DNA of 64,000 nucleotides from Flavobacteriales bacterium UBA7612 (GTDB lineage Bacteria > Bacteroidota > Bacteroidia > Flavobacteriales > Weeksellaceae): assembly GCA_002484335.1 (NCBI GenBank), contig DLJQ01000012.1:301304-365303 (forward strand), in the 5' to 3' direction. The position numbers were made by a program, and so were the translations under genes. Below are positions 25,040 through 33,771 of the stretch, one piece after another; position 1 is the first letter of the stretch, and every line of letters begins with the position of its first letter. The notes beneath the pieces were generated by a model. The model saw nothing but the letters and a program-made list of their open reading frames with translations, made no database searches and had not been told where the DNA came from.

Positions 25040-27565
25040 TTATTTACTTTTTTTGGTTGCTACTTTTTTAGTTGTAGTCTTTTTTGTTGTTGCTTTCTTA
25101 GCTGCTGTTTTCTTTACAGGTTTTGCAGCCTCAATCAACTTTTCAACCTCTGCAAGAGTTAATGCTTCAGGATTTGTTTCTTTTGATAATTCAACTTTTA
25201 TTTTTCCTTGAATTAAATTAAAACGTCCCCATCTTGCTTTTTCTAAACGAATTTCTTGTTCTGCCCATTCACGAACAACTCTTTCAGATTCTTTTTTCTT
25301 TTTATCTTCTATTAATTCAATAATATCTGCTTGAGATAAATGATCAAAATCATAACGCTTTGGAACATTAATAAACCATTCACTCCATTTTATAAAAGGA
25401 CCAAAACGACCTTTACCTTTTGTTACATCTAAACCTTCATACTGAGCAATAGGTGCATCTGCTTTTAATTTTTCTTCAATTAATTCTATTGCTCTATCAA
25501 AAGATAAATCCATTGGATCTTCTTCTTTTGGAATAGAGATATATTTATCATCAAATTTTACATAAGGGCCGAAACGACCAACATTTACCTCAACTTCATG
25601 TTCTTTATATTCACCTAAAGTTTTCGGTAATTCGAATAATTTTAATGCTTCTTCTAAAGTAATGCTATGAATAGATTGATGTTTTTGAAGACTTGCAAAA
25701 CGTGGTTTTTCTTCATCTTCAGATTCTCCAATTTGAATCATTGGACCAAAACGACCAATACGCGCATGTACTTTTTTACCAGATGTAGGATCGTTCCCTA
25801 AAGTTCTTTCTCCTGTAGCACGGTCGGCATTTTCTTGAACATCTTCTACAACATGATGAAATTTTGTATAAAATTCATCAATCATATTTGTCCAATTCTG
25901 TTTTCCTTCTGCAATTTCATCAAAACTATTTTCTACGCGAGCTGTAAAATCATAGTCCATTACATTTTTAAAATAGTCAACCAAGAAATCATTTACAACA
26001 ATACCAATATCAGTTGGCATTAATTTTCTTCTATCAGCTCCAAAAACCTCTTTTAATTCAGCTTTTTTAATCTGATTATCAATTAATGTTAATGTTGTAT
26101 ATTTTCTTTCGTTTCCATCTAATTCACCTACCTCAACATATTCTCTTTTTTGGATTGTAGATATTGTTGGTGCATATGTTGATGGACGACCAATTCCTAA
26201 TTCTTCTAATTTTTTTACTAGTGATGCTTCTGTATATCGTGCTGGAGCTCTTGTAAATCTTTCTGTTCCATTAATTTCGTCAGCTATTAATTTTTCGTTG
26301 ATTTGAACACTTGGCAACAAAACTTTATCATCATCAACGTCTTCATCATCATGAGACTCTTGATATACTTTTAAGAAACCATCGAAAACAATAACTTCTC
26401 CCTTAGCTTGAAAAGTAAATTTATTTTTATTGTTATCTATATCGATGATTGTACGCTCTAATTCAGCATTTGCCATTTGAGATGATACAGTTCTTTTCCA
26501 TATCAATTCGTACAATTTACGCATAGAATCGTCTGCATTAATTGTATGATTCTCAAAGTGAGTTGGACGAATTGCTTCGTGAGCCTCCTGTGCAGAAGAA
26601 TTTTTATTTTTATATTTTCTTATCTCAACATAATTTTTACCATATTCAGTCTCTACAGTAGATTTAATTGCAGCTAAAGCATCATCAGATAAATTAACGC
26701 TATCTGTTCTCATATAAGTAATATGTCCAGATTCGTATAACTGTTGCGCTACACGCATTGTTCTAGAAACAGAAAAGCCTAATTTTCTAGATGCTTCTTG
26801 TTGTAATGTTGATGTTGTGAAAGGTGCTGAAGGAGTTCTTTTAGCAGGTTTTTTTTGTAAGTCTGTTACTTTAAAGTCAGCATTAATACATGAATTTAAA
26901 AAATCTTCTGCTTCATCTAATGTAGAAAAATCCTTCGTTAAATTTGCTTTTAGTGTTTTCCCCTCATTCGTTTCAAAAATTGCTACAAACTTATAAGATG
27001 AAACAGGAATGAAATTTTGTATTTCCTTCTCTCTTTCAACAATAAGTCGCACTGAAACAGATTGAACACGTCCTGCAGATAAACCTGGTTTTATTTTTTT
27101 CCACAAAATTGGTGACATTTCAAAACCTACCAATCTATCTAAAATTCTACGTGCTTGTTGAGCATCAACTAAATTAATATCTATTTGACGTGGATTTTCT
27201 ACAGCTCTTTGTATAGCTTTTTTAGTAATCTCGTTAAATACAATACGTTTAGTTTCTTTGTTTTTTAAATCTAAAACATTATATAAATGCCAAGAAATAG
27301 CCTCTCCTTCCCGATCCTCATCGGAAGCTAACCAAATTGTTTCTGCTTTAGAAGACAATTTTTTAAGTTTACTAACAACCTCTTTTTTATCTGGTGTTAC
27401 TTCATATATTGGTTTGTAATGATTTTCTATTTCAATACCCATTCCTTTCTTTGGTAAGTCTACTACGTGACCAAAACTTGATTCTACGATGAAGTCTTTA
27501 CCTAAAAAACCCTGAATGGTTTTAGCTTTTGCTGGGGACTCAACAATTACGAGATTTTTCGACAT
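25040..27565 (-). CDS. topA: DNA topoisomerase I
   Basis: 841 residues. TOPRIM domain at the N-terminus (LVIVESPAKAKTIQGFLG; acidic triad in SDEDREGE, Asp82/Asp84/Glu86), catalytic Tyr284 in ESGHITYMRTDS, and IGRPSTYAPTISTIQKREYV. It carries three C-terminal repeats of the GRFGPxI/V type (GRFGPMIQIGE, GRFGPYVKFDD, GRFGPFIKWSE) in place of zinc fingers, and a Lys/Thr/Ala tail. Relaxes negatively supercoiled DNA through a 5'-phosphotyrosine. Has a promoter-like motif at 27588-27619 and lies upstream of the arginase-fold gene and gldKLMN. Confidence 0.98.
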   Translation of the reverse strand: MSKNLVIVESPAKAKTIQGFLGKDFIVESSFGHVVDLPKKGMGIEIENHYKPIYEVTPDKKEVVSKLKKLSSKAETIWLASDEDREGEAISWHLYNVLDLKNKETKRIVFNEITKKAIQRAVENPRQIDINLVDAQQARRILDRLVGFEMSPILWKKIKPGLSAGRVQSVSVRLIVEREKEIQNFIPVSSYKFVAIFETNEGKTLKANLTKDFSTLDEAEDFLNSCINADFKVTDLQKKPAKRTPSAPFTTSTLQQEASRKLGFSVSRTMRVAQQLYESGHITYMRTDSVNLSDDALAAIKSTVETEYGKNYVEIRKYKNKNSSAQEAHEAIRPTHFENHTINADDSMRKLYELIWKRTVSSQMANAELERTIIDIDNNKNKFTFQAKGEVIVFDGFLKVYQESHDDEDVDDDKVLLPSVQINEKLIADEINGTERFTRAPARYTEASLVKKLEELGIGRPSTYAPTISTIQKREYVEVGELDGNERKYTTLTLIDNQIKKAELKEVFGADRRKLMPTDIGIVVNDFLVDYFKNVMDYDFTARVENSFDEIAEGKQNWTNMIDEFYTKFHHVVEDVQENADRATGERTLGNDPTSGKKVHARIGRFGPMIQIGESEDEEKPRFASLQKHQSIHSITLEEALKLFELPKTLGEYKEHEVEVNVGRFGPYVKFDDKYISIPKEEDPMDLSFDRAIELIEEKLKADAPIAQYEGLDVTKGKGRFGPFIKWSEWFINVPKRYDFDHLSQADIIELIEDKKKKESERVVREWAEQEIRLEKARWGRFNLIQGKIKVELSKETNPEALTLAEVEKLIEAAKPVKKTAAKKATTKKTTTKKVATKKSK

Positions 27566-27587
27566 ATTGTTTTCTTAAAAATTTATG

Positions 27588-27619
27588 CAAAATTAACAAC
27601 AAAAAAATAAAGCAGCCAA
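27588..27619 (-). promoter_or_regulatory. Candidate topA promoter
   Basis: On the minus strand TTG (27619-27617) and TAATTTTG (27595-27588), 21 bp apart; start codon at 27565. The -33 box lies within the terminator of the upstream gene. Confidence 0.5.
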
Positions 27620-27638
27620 AAATGATTTTTAACTGCTT
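27600..27638 (-). terminator. Terminator of the minus-strand membrane-protein gene
   Basis: On the minus strand AAGCAGTTAAAAAT and ATTTTTGGCTGCTT form a 14-bp stem (two G-U pairs) with a single-base loop, followed closely by a run of T. It ends transcription from 28443-27658. Confidence 0.8.
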
Positions 27639-27657
27639 GGTATTTTTTATTTATAAA

Positions 27658-28443
27658 TTAGTAATTACTCTGATAATCATTAGTATTTCCTAACTGATCT
27701 ATTTCATTAGAATTACCTTCGAAACCAATAACATCTTTATAAAACACATAGATTCCTATATAGACTAATGGAATAGCTACTAAAAGCCCTACTAAACAAG
27801 CTAAACCTCCTATAATAAAAATTCCGATTGAAGCCAAACAAAATAAAAATGATTGACCAAAATTTTTCCATAATACACTAAAACTAGATTTTATAGCCTC
27901 ACTAACTGAAAGATTAGAAAAAACTATAAATGGAAAAATAAATAAAGACGTTACTAAAAATATTACACCTGGTATTACGCAAAAAGCTGTAGCAATAACT
28001 GTAATAATTTGAATGGCTATGTATGCTAAAAATATAGAACCAAATTTACCATCTTTATAATGAATAAATAAATCATTAAAATCAGGATTTCTATGTTCGT
28101 CATATTTTTTTGCTATAGTCAAAATACTAACGGTAATTGGAGCCAGAGCCGCATTGATGAAAAAACTTAATCCCATACCAAATAAAGCAATTGGAGTTAA
28201 GATTTGAGCAGATAAATTAGAAAAATCATCAGTATCAGTAACAACAAATGACGGAATTGAAATAAATAATCCTAAAATAAAATTAATTACCCAAGCTATT
28301 ATACTAGGTAATATTAATCCTAAAATTACATAAAAAGCAGTTGCTGAAAATATATCCCATGCTCTAGAGAATATATCTCCTATATTGATATTGAAGCTAT
28401 TTTTCTTAACCTCTTCTATTCTATTCAAAATAAAGTTATCCAT
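27658..28443 (-). CDS. Polytopic membrane protein of unknown function
   Basis: 261 residues. A short cytoplasmic N-terminus (NINIGDIFSRAWDIFSATA) is followed by about six membrane helices in three pairs, with amphipathic re-entrant-like stretches. The opening (GDIFSRAWDIF...) recalls small integral membrane proteins of Bacteroidota often labelled as DUF975/DUF4013-like or glycerophosphodiesterase membrane-domain-like; I cannot decide between these. Single gene with a well-formed promoter (28480-28509) and terminator (27600-27638), divergent from miaB. Confidence 0.75.
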   Translation of the reverse strand: MDNFILNRIEEVKKNSFNINIGDIFSRAWDIFSATAFYVILGLILPSIIAWVINFILGLFISIPSFVVTDTDDFSNLSAQILTPIALFGMGLSFFINAALAPITVSILTIAKKYDEHRNPDFNDLFIHYKDGKFGSIFLAYIAIQIITVIATAFCVIPGVIFLVTSLFIFPFIVFSNLSVSEAIKSSFSVLWKNFGQSFLFCLASIGIFIIGGLACLVGLLVAIPLVYIGIYVFYKDVIGFEGNSNEIDQLGNTNDYQSNY

Positions 28444-28479
28444 ATTAATTTGTTTTTAAGTTAATTATTCGTTGATGCT

Positions 28480-28509
28480 CAAATGTACAATAATGTTAAT
28501 AAAATGCAA
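28480..28509 (-). promoter_or_regulatory. Promoter of the minus-strand membrane-protein gene
   Basis: On the minus strand TTG (28509-28507), 19 bp, then TACATTTG (28487-28480): an exact match to the Bacteroidota consensus. Start codon at 28443. Confidence 0.6.
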
Positions 28510-28546
28510 AAGAAAATTACACTGTCAATATGTCACTTAAATTTAT

Positions 28547-28554
28547 TACTTTTG
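28547..28554 (+). promoter_or_regulatory. -7 box upstream of miaB
   Basis: TACTTTTG matches TAnnTTTG, 24 bp before the ATG at 28579. No clear TTG at the -33 distance; TGTCA at 28524-28528 is the nearest candidate. Confidence 0.4.
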
Positions 28555-28578
28555 CACGATAAATATACATTTTAGAAA

Positions 28579-30024
28579 ATGCATACAGAAGAAAAAAATA
28601 TAGACGAATCAAGGCAAGGGGAAGCTTTAATGACTGCCCCAACACGTAATGCTACAAAAAAATTATTTTTAGAAAGCTATGGTTGCCAAATGAATTTCTC
28701 TGATAGTGAAATCGTTGCGTCTATTCTAAATAATGAAGGATATCAAACCACTCAAAAAGTTGATGAAGCTGATTTAATTTTATTAAATACTTGTTCTATT
28801 CGTGAAAAAGCAGAACAAACTGTTCGTAAACGTTTGGGAACTTTGAATGCTATAAAAAAACAAAATCCAAGTTTAAAAATTGGTGTTTTAGGTTGTATGG
28901 CTGAACGATTAAAACATAAATTTCTTGAAGAAGAACATTTAGTTGACATCGTAGTTGGACCTGATGCTTATAGAGATTTACCGAATCTTATAAATGATGT
29001 TGAAGATGGTCGTGATGCTGTAAACGTACAATTATCAAAAGAAGAAACTTATGCTGAAATTTCTCCTGTTCGTTTAGGTGGAAATGGAGTTACTGCATTT
29101 GTTACAATTACTCGTGGATGTGATAACATGTGTACATTTTGTGTCGTTCCTTTTACTCGTGGTCGTGAACGTTCTCGTGATCCTCACTCGATTCTAAATG
29201 AATGTAAAGAATTAGCTGAATCTGGATATAAAGAAATCACTTTATTAGGACAAAATGTAGATTCTTACTTATGGTACGGTGGAGGACCAAAAAAAGATTT
29301 CAAAAATGCAACAGATATTCAAAAAGCTACTGCTGTAGATTTTGCTCACTTATTAGATATGGTTGCTACACAATTTCCGAATATTCGTCTTCGTTTTTCT
29401 ACATCAAACCCTCAAGATATGGAAGAAGGTGTTTTAGAAATGATGGCAAAACATAAAAATATTTGTAAATACATACATCTTCCTGTTCAATCTGGATCTA
29501 CAACAGTTCTTGAAAGAATGAATAGACAACATACACGTGAAGAATATTTTGAATTAATTGATAAAATTCGTCGTATTGTTCCAGATTGTGCTTTATCTCA
29601 TGACATGATTGCTGGTTTCTGTGGAGAAACTGAGGAAGAGCACAAAGATACTTTATCTTTAATGGAATATGTAAAGTATGACTTTGGATATATGTTTGCT
29701 TATTCCGAAAGACCAGGAACTCCTGCTCATAAAAAAATGCCAGATGATGTTTTACCAGAAGACAAAAAACGTCGTTTACAAGAAATCATTGAAATGCAGC
29801 AAAAACATTCTGCTGAACGCATGAATTCTTATGTAGGTAAAATACATGAAGTTTTAATTGAAGGAAACTCTAAACGTGATGAAAATTTCTGGTATGGTAG
29901 AAATACACAAAATGCTGTATTAGTTTTCCCTAAAGTTGAAGGTACAAAAATTGGTGATTTTGTTAATGTAAAAGCAAACAGCTGTACAACTGCTACTTTA
30001 ATAGGACAAATGGTTTCTGAATAA
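28579..30024 (+). CDS. miaB: tRNA-2-methylthio-N6-dimethylallyladenosine synthase
   Basis: 481 residues. N-terminal MTTase domain with three cluster cysteines (Cys36 in ESYGCQMN, Cys72 in NTCSIREKA, Cys106 in GVLGCMAER). The radical-SAM motif is Cys181/Cys185/Cys188 in RGCDNMCTFCVVPFTRG, and a C-terminal TRAM domain ends TATLIGQ. Adds the methylthio group at C2 of i6A37 in tRNAs reading UNN codons. The ATG at 28579 gives a 20-residue leader before the conserved part; an internal ATG at 28630 is also possible. First gene of the block miaB / sigma-54 regulator / lptE / TPR-like / secG. Confidence 0.97.
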   Translation: MHTEEKNIDESRQGEALMTAPTRNATKKLFLESYGCQMNFSDSEIVASILNNEGYQTTQKVDEADLILLNTCSIREKAEQTVRKRLGTLNAIKKQNPSLKIGVLGCMAERLKHKFLEEEHLVDIVVGPDAYRDLPNLINDVEDGRDAVNVQLSKEETYAEISPVRLGGNGVTAFVTITRGCDNMCTFCVVPFTRGRERSRDPHSILNECKELAESGYKEITLLGQNVDSYLWYGGGPKKDFKNATDIQKATAVDFAHLLDMVATQFPNIRLRFSTSNPQDMEEGVLEMMAKHKNICKYIHLPVQSGSTTVLERMNRQHTREEYFELIDKIRRIVPDCALSHDMIAGFCGETEEEHKDTLSLMEYVKYDFGYMFAYSERPGTPAHKKMPDDVLPEDKKRRLQEIIEMQQKHSAERMNSYVGKIHEVLIEGNSKRDENFWYGRNTQNAVLVFPKVEGTKIGDFVNVKANSCTTATLIGQMVSE

Positions 30025-30102
30025 TATTTTTATTGCATTGAAGTTAAAAATTACTATTAACAAAAACTAAATTTTAGTTTTATAATATAAAAAATAAAAA
30101 AA

Positions 30103-31365
30103 ATGGATTCTTTACAAACTATCAAACTACGTTTTGGAATCATTGGTAATAATGTTGCTCTGAATCGTGCTTTGGAAAAAGCTATACAAGTAGCTCCTAC
30201 AGATATATCTGTATTAGTTATTGGAGAAAGTGGTGTTGGAAAAGAATTTATTCCTAAAATAATCCATAATCAATCTCCGCGTAAACACAATAATTATATT
30301 GCAGTGAATTGTGGTGCAATTCCCGAAGGAACTATCGATTCAGAATTATTTGGACATGAAAAAGGCGCTTTTACAGGAGCTACACAAACACGTAAAGGTT
30401 ATTTTGAAGTAGCTGATGGAGGAACAATTTTTTTAGATGAAGTTGGAGAACTTCCACTTTCTACTCAAGTCCGTTTACTACGTATTTTAGAGTCTGGAGA
30501 GTTTATGAAAGTAGGTTCTTCTGAATTACAAAAAACTAATGTACGTATTGTTGCTGCAACTAATGTTAGATTAAAAGAAGCTGTAGAAAAAGGAAAATTT
30601 AGAGAAGATTTGTATTACAGATTAAATACTGTACAAATAGATATTCCTGCATTAAGAGATAGAAAAGAGGATATTAATCTTCTTTTTAGAAAATTTGCAT
30701 CAGATTTTGCAAATAAATATCGTATGCCTCATATCGAATTATCTCCTGAAGCACAAAATTATATTGCTAATTATCCATGGCCAGGAAATGTTCGACAATT
30801 AAGAAATTTTGCTGAACAAGTTTCTGTTGTTGAAAAAAACCGCACTATAGATTTAGAAAAAATACATGAATTATTACCAAATAATTCAAGTATGTTAATC
30901 GTTGCAAATAAAAAAGATAATAATTCTTCTGATTTCATGGAAAGAGAGCTTTTATTTAAAGTTCTGTTAGATATGAAAAAAGATTTGAATGATTTACGAG
31001 CTTTAACTCTAGATTTAATAAAAAACAAAGACGTAGATGATTTTAATGGAAATACGCAAGAGTTAATTCAACGTGTTTATCAAGAACAAGCTGATGATAG
31101 TAATGATTTTATCCCAAGTCATTACAATGTAGTTCCTTCTACCCCTCAGAAAGGTTCTAATTATCAACAACAATATGATTATTCGAGTGATGTTTATGAT
31201 GTAAGTCCAATTGAGGAACCTGAATCTTTATCTTTACAAGATAATGAGAAAGAAATGATTAAACTTGCATTAGAAAAATACAAAGGAAAAAGAAAAATGG
31301 CCGCTGATGAACTTGGCATATCTGAGCGAACATTATACCGTAAAATAAAACAATATCATTTGTAA
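30103..31365 (+). CDS. Sigma-54 interaction (NtrC-type AAA+) regulator without receiver domain
   Basis: 420 residues. The AAA+ domain begins almost at once: Walker A GESGVGKE (41-48), sigma-54-contacting GAFTGA loop (88-93), Walker B TIFLDE (108-113), RLLRILESGEF, and ALRDRKEDI / PWPGNVRQL. A linker of about 130 residues follows, then a Fis-type HTH at the C-terminus (KRKMAADELGISERTLYRKI). No N-terminal sensory domain, so activity is perhaps controlled by expression or partner proteins. Intact GAFTGA implies use of sigma-54. Stop at 31365 is followed by the lptE start at 31368, so they are coupled. Confidence 0.93.
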   Translation: MDSLQTIKLRFGIIGNNVALNRALEKAIQVAPTDISVLVIGESGVGKEFIPKIIHNQSPRKHNNYIAVNCGAIPEGTIDSELFGHEKGAFTGATQTRKGYFEVADGGTIFLDEVGELPLSTQVRLLRILESGEFMKVGSSELQKTNVRIVAATNVRLKEAVEKGKFREDLYYRLNTVQIDIPALRDRKEDINLLFRKFASDFANKYRMPHIELSPEAQNYIANYPWPGNVRQLRNFAEQVSVVEKNRTIDLEKIHELLPNNSSMLIVANKKDNNSSDFMERELLFKVLLDMKKDLNDLRALTLDLIKNKDVDDFNGNTQELIQRVYQEQADDSNDFIPSHYNVVPSTPQKGSNYQQQYDYSSDVYDVSPIEEPESLSLQDNEKEMIKLALEKYKGKRKMAADELGISERTLYRKIKQYHL

Positions 31366-31367
31366 AT

Positions 31368-31877
31368 ATGAGAAAATTAAAGTTATTCAGCTTTTGTTTA
31401 CTATTCATTTTTAGTTTAACAGGGTGTATCAAATATTCGCTTTCTGGTGCTGCGATACAGCCAGATTGGAATACAATTTATGTAGCCACATTTCCTAACT
31501 ATGCACCACAACAAAACCCAACTTTAAGTCAGGATTTAACAATTGCCATACAAGATGTTTTTAGAAATAGAACTAAATTAAAACTAAATTCTAATGAAAA
31601 TTCTGATTTAATAATAGAAGGTGAAATAACAGGATATGACATTACACCAGAAGCAATACAATCAAATTCTATTGCAGCAAAAAACAGATTGACAGTCAAT
31701 GTGAAAGTTCGTTATATTAATAATAAAGATGAATCTAAAAATTACGACAAAACATTTTCTGCTTTTCAGTTATACGATGGAAATGCAATGTTAAGTTCTG
31801 TCGAATCTTCTCTTGTTCCTCTGATTATTAATGATATTAGAGATCAAGTTTTCGCATCAATTGCAATGGATTGGTAA
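31368..31877 (+). CDS. lptE: LPS-assembly lipoprotein LptE-like
   Basis: 169 residues. Lipoprotein signal with lipobox SLTGC (Cys20), then YSLSGAAI and the beta/alpha pattern of the LptE family (SQDLTIAIQDVFRNRTKL, DLIIEGEITGYDITPEA). LptE plugs the LptD barrel that inserts lipopolysaccharide into the outer membrane. Identification rests on the lipobox, size and the conserved flavobacterial order sigma-54 regulator / lptE / secG; the sequence family itself is weakly conserved. Confidence 0.85.
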   Translation: MRKLKLFSFCLLFIFSLTGCIKYSLSGAAIQPDWNTIYVATFPNYAPQQNPTLSQDLTIAIQDVFRNRTKLKLNSNENSDLIIEGEITGYDITPEAIQSNSIAAKNRLTVNVKVRYINNKDESKNYDKTFSAFQLYDGNAMLSSVESSLVPLIINDIRDQVFASIAMDW

Positions 31878-31895
31878 AATAAGCCTTATATTTGA

Positions 31896-32888
31896 ATGAT
31901 GACTAGAATTGAATATTTAGTAGCTCACCCTTATGAAGTAGAAAGATCTGATATTCCTCTTCTTAAAAAAGAAGTAGAAAAATATCCTTATTTCTATACT
32001 TTACGTGCTTTACTTTTATACGGTCTGAAAAAAGAAAATCATCCTTCATTTGAAGATTACTTAAATAAAACATCAATACATAGTAGTAATAGAGTCGATT
32101 TGTACCATTATATTAATTCTGATCAAATAATCGAAAAAGATAAAACAATCATAAATACTCCTTTACCAGCCCAAGAAAATAATTTGGAGAAAAAAATGAT
32201 AGAAGCAGACATTTTTGATACTGAATCTAATTCTGCAAATGATTTTGCTGAAACAACAGATATTCAAACTGAAATAAATAACGAAATTATTTATCAAAAT
32301 AATATAGATAGTAATAAGTCAGAAAATAATCAAAAAATAGAATTAGAAGAAATTAAATTATCTGTAATTGAAGAAACTATTAATAAAAATGATATAATAG
32401 AATCAAACGATTTGAAAGAAGAATTAAAGGAAATAGAAAATACTATTCTAAATGAAGTAAATTCTGAAACAAAAATTAATTCTAATAATGATAATACAGA
32501 TGAATCTGAGACTACATTCTCTTTTTCTGATTGGTTAAAAAAATTTCCTAGTCAAGAAAAAGATGAAAAATTAATTGAGCAAGAACAAGAAATAAAAGAA
32601 AGAGAAATAAAATATAAATTAATCGATGATTTTTTAGAAAAAAATCCGAAAATTATTCCTAATAAAAAAACAGACAATTTTACTAGCCCTGTAGCTTCTA
32701 ATTTTGTTCAAAACAGTGAAGAATATTCAGATTTAATGACTGAAACATTAGCTCAAATTTATATTGAACAAAAAAAATTTGATAAAGCAATTAAAGCTTA
32801 TAAGATATTAATTTTGAAATATCCAGAAAAAAATGGTTTATTTGCAAATCGAATTAAAGAAATTGAAAATTTAAAAAACTATAAATAA
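31896..32888 (+). CDS. TPR-like hypothetical protein of the lptE-secG operon
   Basis: 330 residues, cytoplasmic, no signal peptide. The N-terminus (IEYLVAHPYEVERSDIPLLK) and C-terminus (LMTETLAQIYIEQKKFDKAI, KAYKILILKYPEKN) are conserved-looking helical segments, the latter a clear TPR pair. The middle is a long acidic, Asn/Glu-rich low-complexity region. It lies 18 bp after lptE and 4 bp before secG, a place such a gene often has in Flavobacteriia. Function unknown. Confidence 0.75.
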   Translation: MMTRIEYLVAHPYEVERSDIPLLKKEVEKYPYFYTLRALLLYGLKKENHPSFEDYLNKTSIHSSNRVDLYHYINSDQIIEKDKTIINTPLPAQENNLEKKMIEADIFDTESNSANDFAETTDIQTEINNEIIYQNNIDSNKSENNQKIELEEIKLSVIEETINKNDIIESNDLKEELKEIENTILNEVNSETKINSNNDNTDESETTFSFSDWLKKFPSQEKDEKLIEQEQEIKEREIKYKLIDDFLEKNPKIIPNKKTDNFTSPVASNFVQNSEEYSDLMTETLAQIYIEQKKFDKAIKAYKILILKYPEKNGLFANRIKEIENLKNYK

Positions 32889-32892
32889 CAAA

Positions 32893-33240
32893 ATGGGACT
32901 ATTTCAGTTTTTCATGGTTATTATCATGATATTAGGAGTATTATTAGTATTGATTATATTATCTCAAAACCCTAAAGGAGGAGGCTTATCTTCTACATTT
33001 GGTGGTGGCGGAGGAAGTCAAATGTTTGGTGTTCAAAGAACAAACAAATTCTTAGACAATACTACTTGGGGATTATTCATTGCTATTATTGTATTAATTA
33101 TTGGAGCAAGTGCTACACATAGTAATCCAAATAAAATTCCTACAATTAAACAGACAACACAACCAGCTAATAATTTACCAGCACAACCAGCTGCTAATGG
33201 AGCTAGCCAAAATAATCTACCTGCTCAACCAAAAAAATAA
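32893..33240 (+). CDS. secG: Preprotein translocase subunit SecG
   Basis: 115 residues. Two membrane helices (FFMVIIMILGVLLVLIILSQ and the one starting WGLFIAIIVLIIGA) around NPKGGGLSSTFGGGGGSQMF, the SecG signature. The C-terminal tail is Pro/Ala/Gln-rich with imperfect LPAQPAANGASQNNLPAQP repeats. Accessory part of the SecYEG channel in the inner membrane. Starts 4 bp after the TPR-like gene; a terminator follows at once. Confidence 0.95.
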   Translation: MGLFQFFMVIIMILGVLLVLIILSQNPKGGGLSSTFGGGGGSQMFGVQRTNKFLDNTTWGLFIAIIVLIIGASATHSNPNKIPTIKQTTQPANNLPAQPAANGASQNNLPAQPKK

Positions 33241-33257
33241 TAAAAATTTATATATAA

Positions 33258-33287
33258 AAAAGTCTCACAGATTTGTGAGACTTTTTT
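33258..33287 (+). terminator. Terminator after secG
   Basis: AGTCTCACA (33261-33269) with TGTGAGACT (33274-33282), 4-nt loop, flanked by A-run and T-run. Ends the miaB-secG block. Confidence 0.9.
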
Positions 33288-33342
33288 ATTTCTTAAAATC
33301 TTGCATAATATTTGATAATTTTGTTATTTAAATTTTAATAAA

Positions 33343-33768
33343 ATGAAAAATATTATAACTCTCATTTTTTTAATTAATTTAAGTTATATTTCTTGTAATG
33401 CTCAATTAAATAGTATTAAGACAAATAATTATAAATTAATCACTACTTTTTCTTCAACTACTAATTATCCAGAAATTCTTTTTATTACAAATCAAAAAGA
33501 TTTAAAAGATCTCTATAAATCAATCATAGATCCTTATAAAAAATCATTACCAAGAACAGTTATAGATTTTAATAAGAATAAGATTGCTCTAATAAAAAAA
33601 GAGCATATAAATGCCTATAACATCGATTCAATTTCAACATATAGAAATCAGTATGAAATAAACCTATCTCCTATAAAAGGATATAACATTAAAAATGATT
33701 CAACAAATCTATTAATGATGACTGTTCCTAAAGCAGTTGAAAAAATTATAGTTAAAACAACTAAATAA
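33343..33768 (+). CDS. Small lipoprotein upstream of the metalloprotease (PrcB-like domain?)
   Basis: 141 residues. Signal peptide with lipobox-like SYISC (Cys19), so likely lipid-anchored. The mature part has ILFITNQKDLKDLYKSI, TVIDFNKNKIALIKKEH and a final TVPKAVEKIIVK, an order that recalls the PrcB C-terminal domain (protease-complex subunit of Treponema); recognised only by pattern. The stop is 3 bp before the start of the metalloprotease gene, so they are co-translated. A chaperone, inhibitor or partner of the protease is plausible. A -7 box TAATTTTG is at 33316-33323. Confidence 0.6.
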   Translation: MKNIITLIFLINLSYISCNAQLNSIKTNNYKLITTFSSTTNYPEILFITNQKDLKDLYKSIIDPYKKSLPRTVIDFNKNKIALIKKEHINAYNIDSISTYRNQYEINLSPIKGYNIKNDSTNLLMMTVPKAVEKIIVKTTK

Positions 33769-33771
33769 ACT

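Noticed and set aside
24867..25211. Plus-strand ORF of 114 codons spanning the junction of topA and the arginase-fold gene
   Set aside because: Arises from the Lys-rich TopA tail read in antisense (hydrophobic Phe/Val run); no homologous-looking features.
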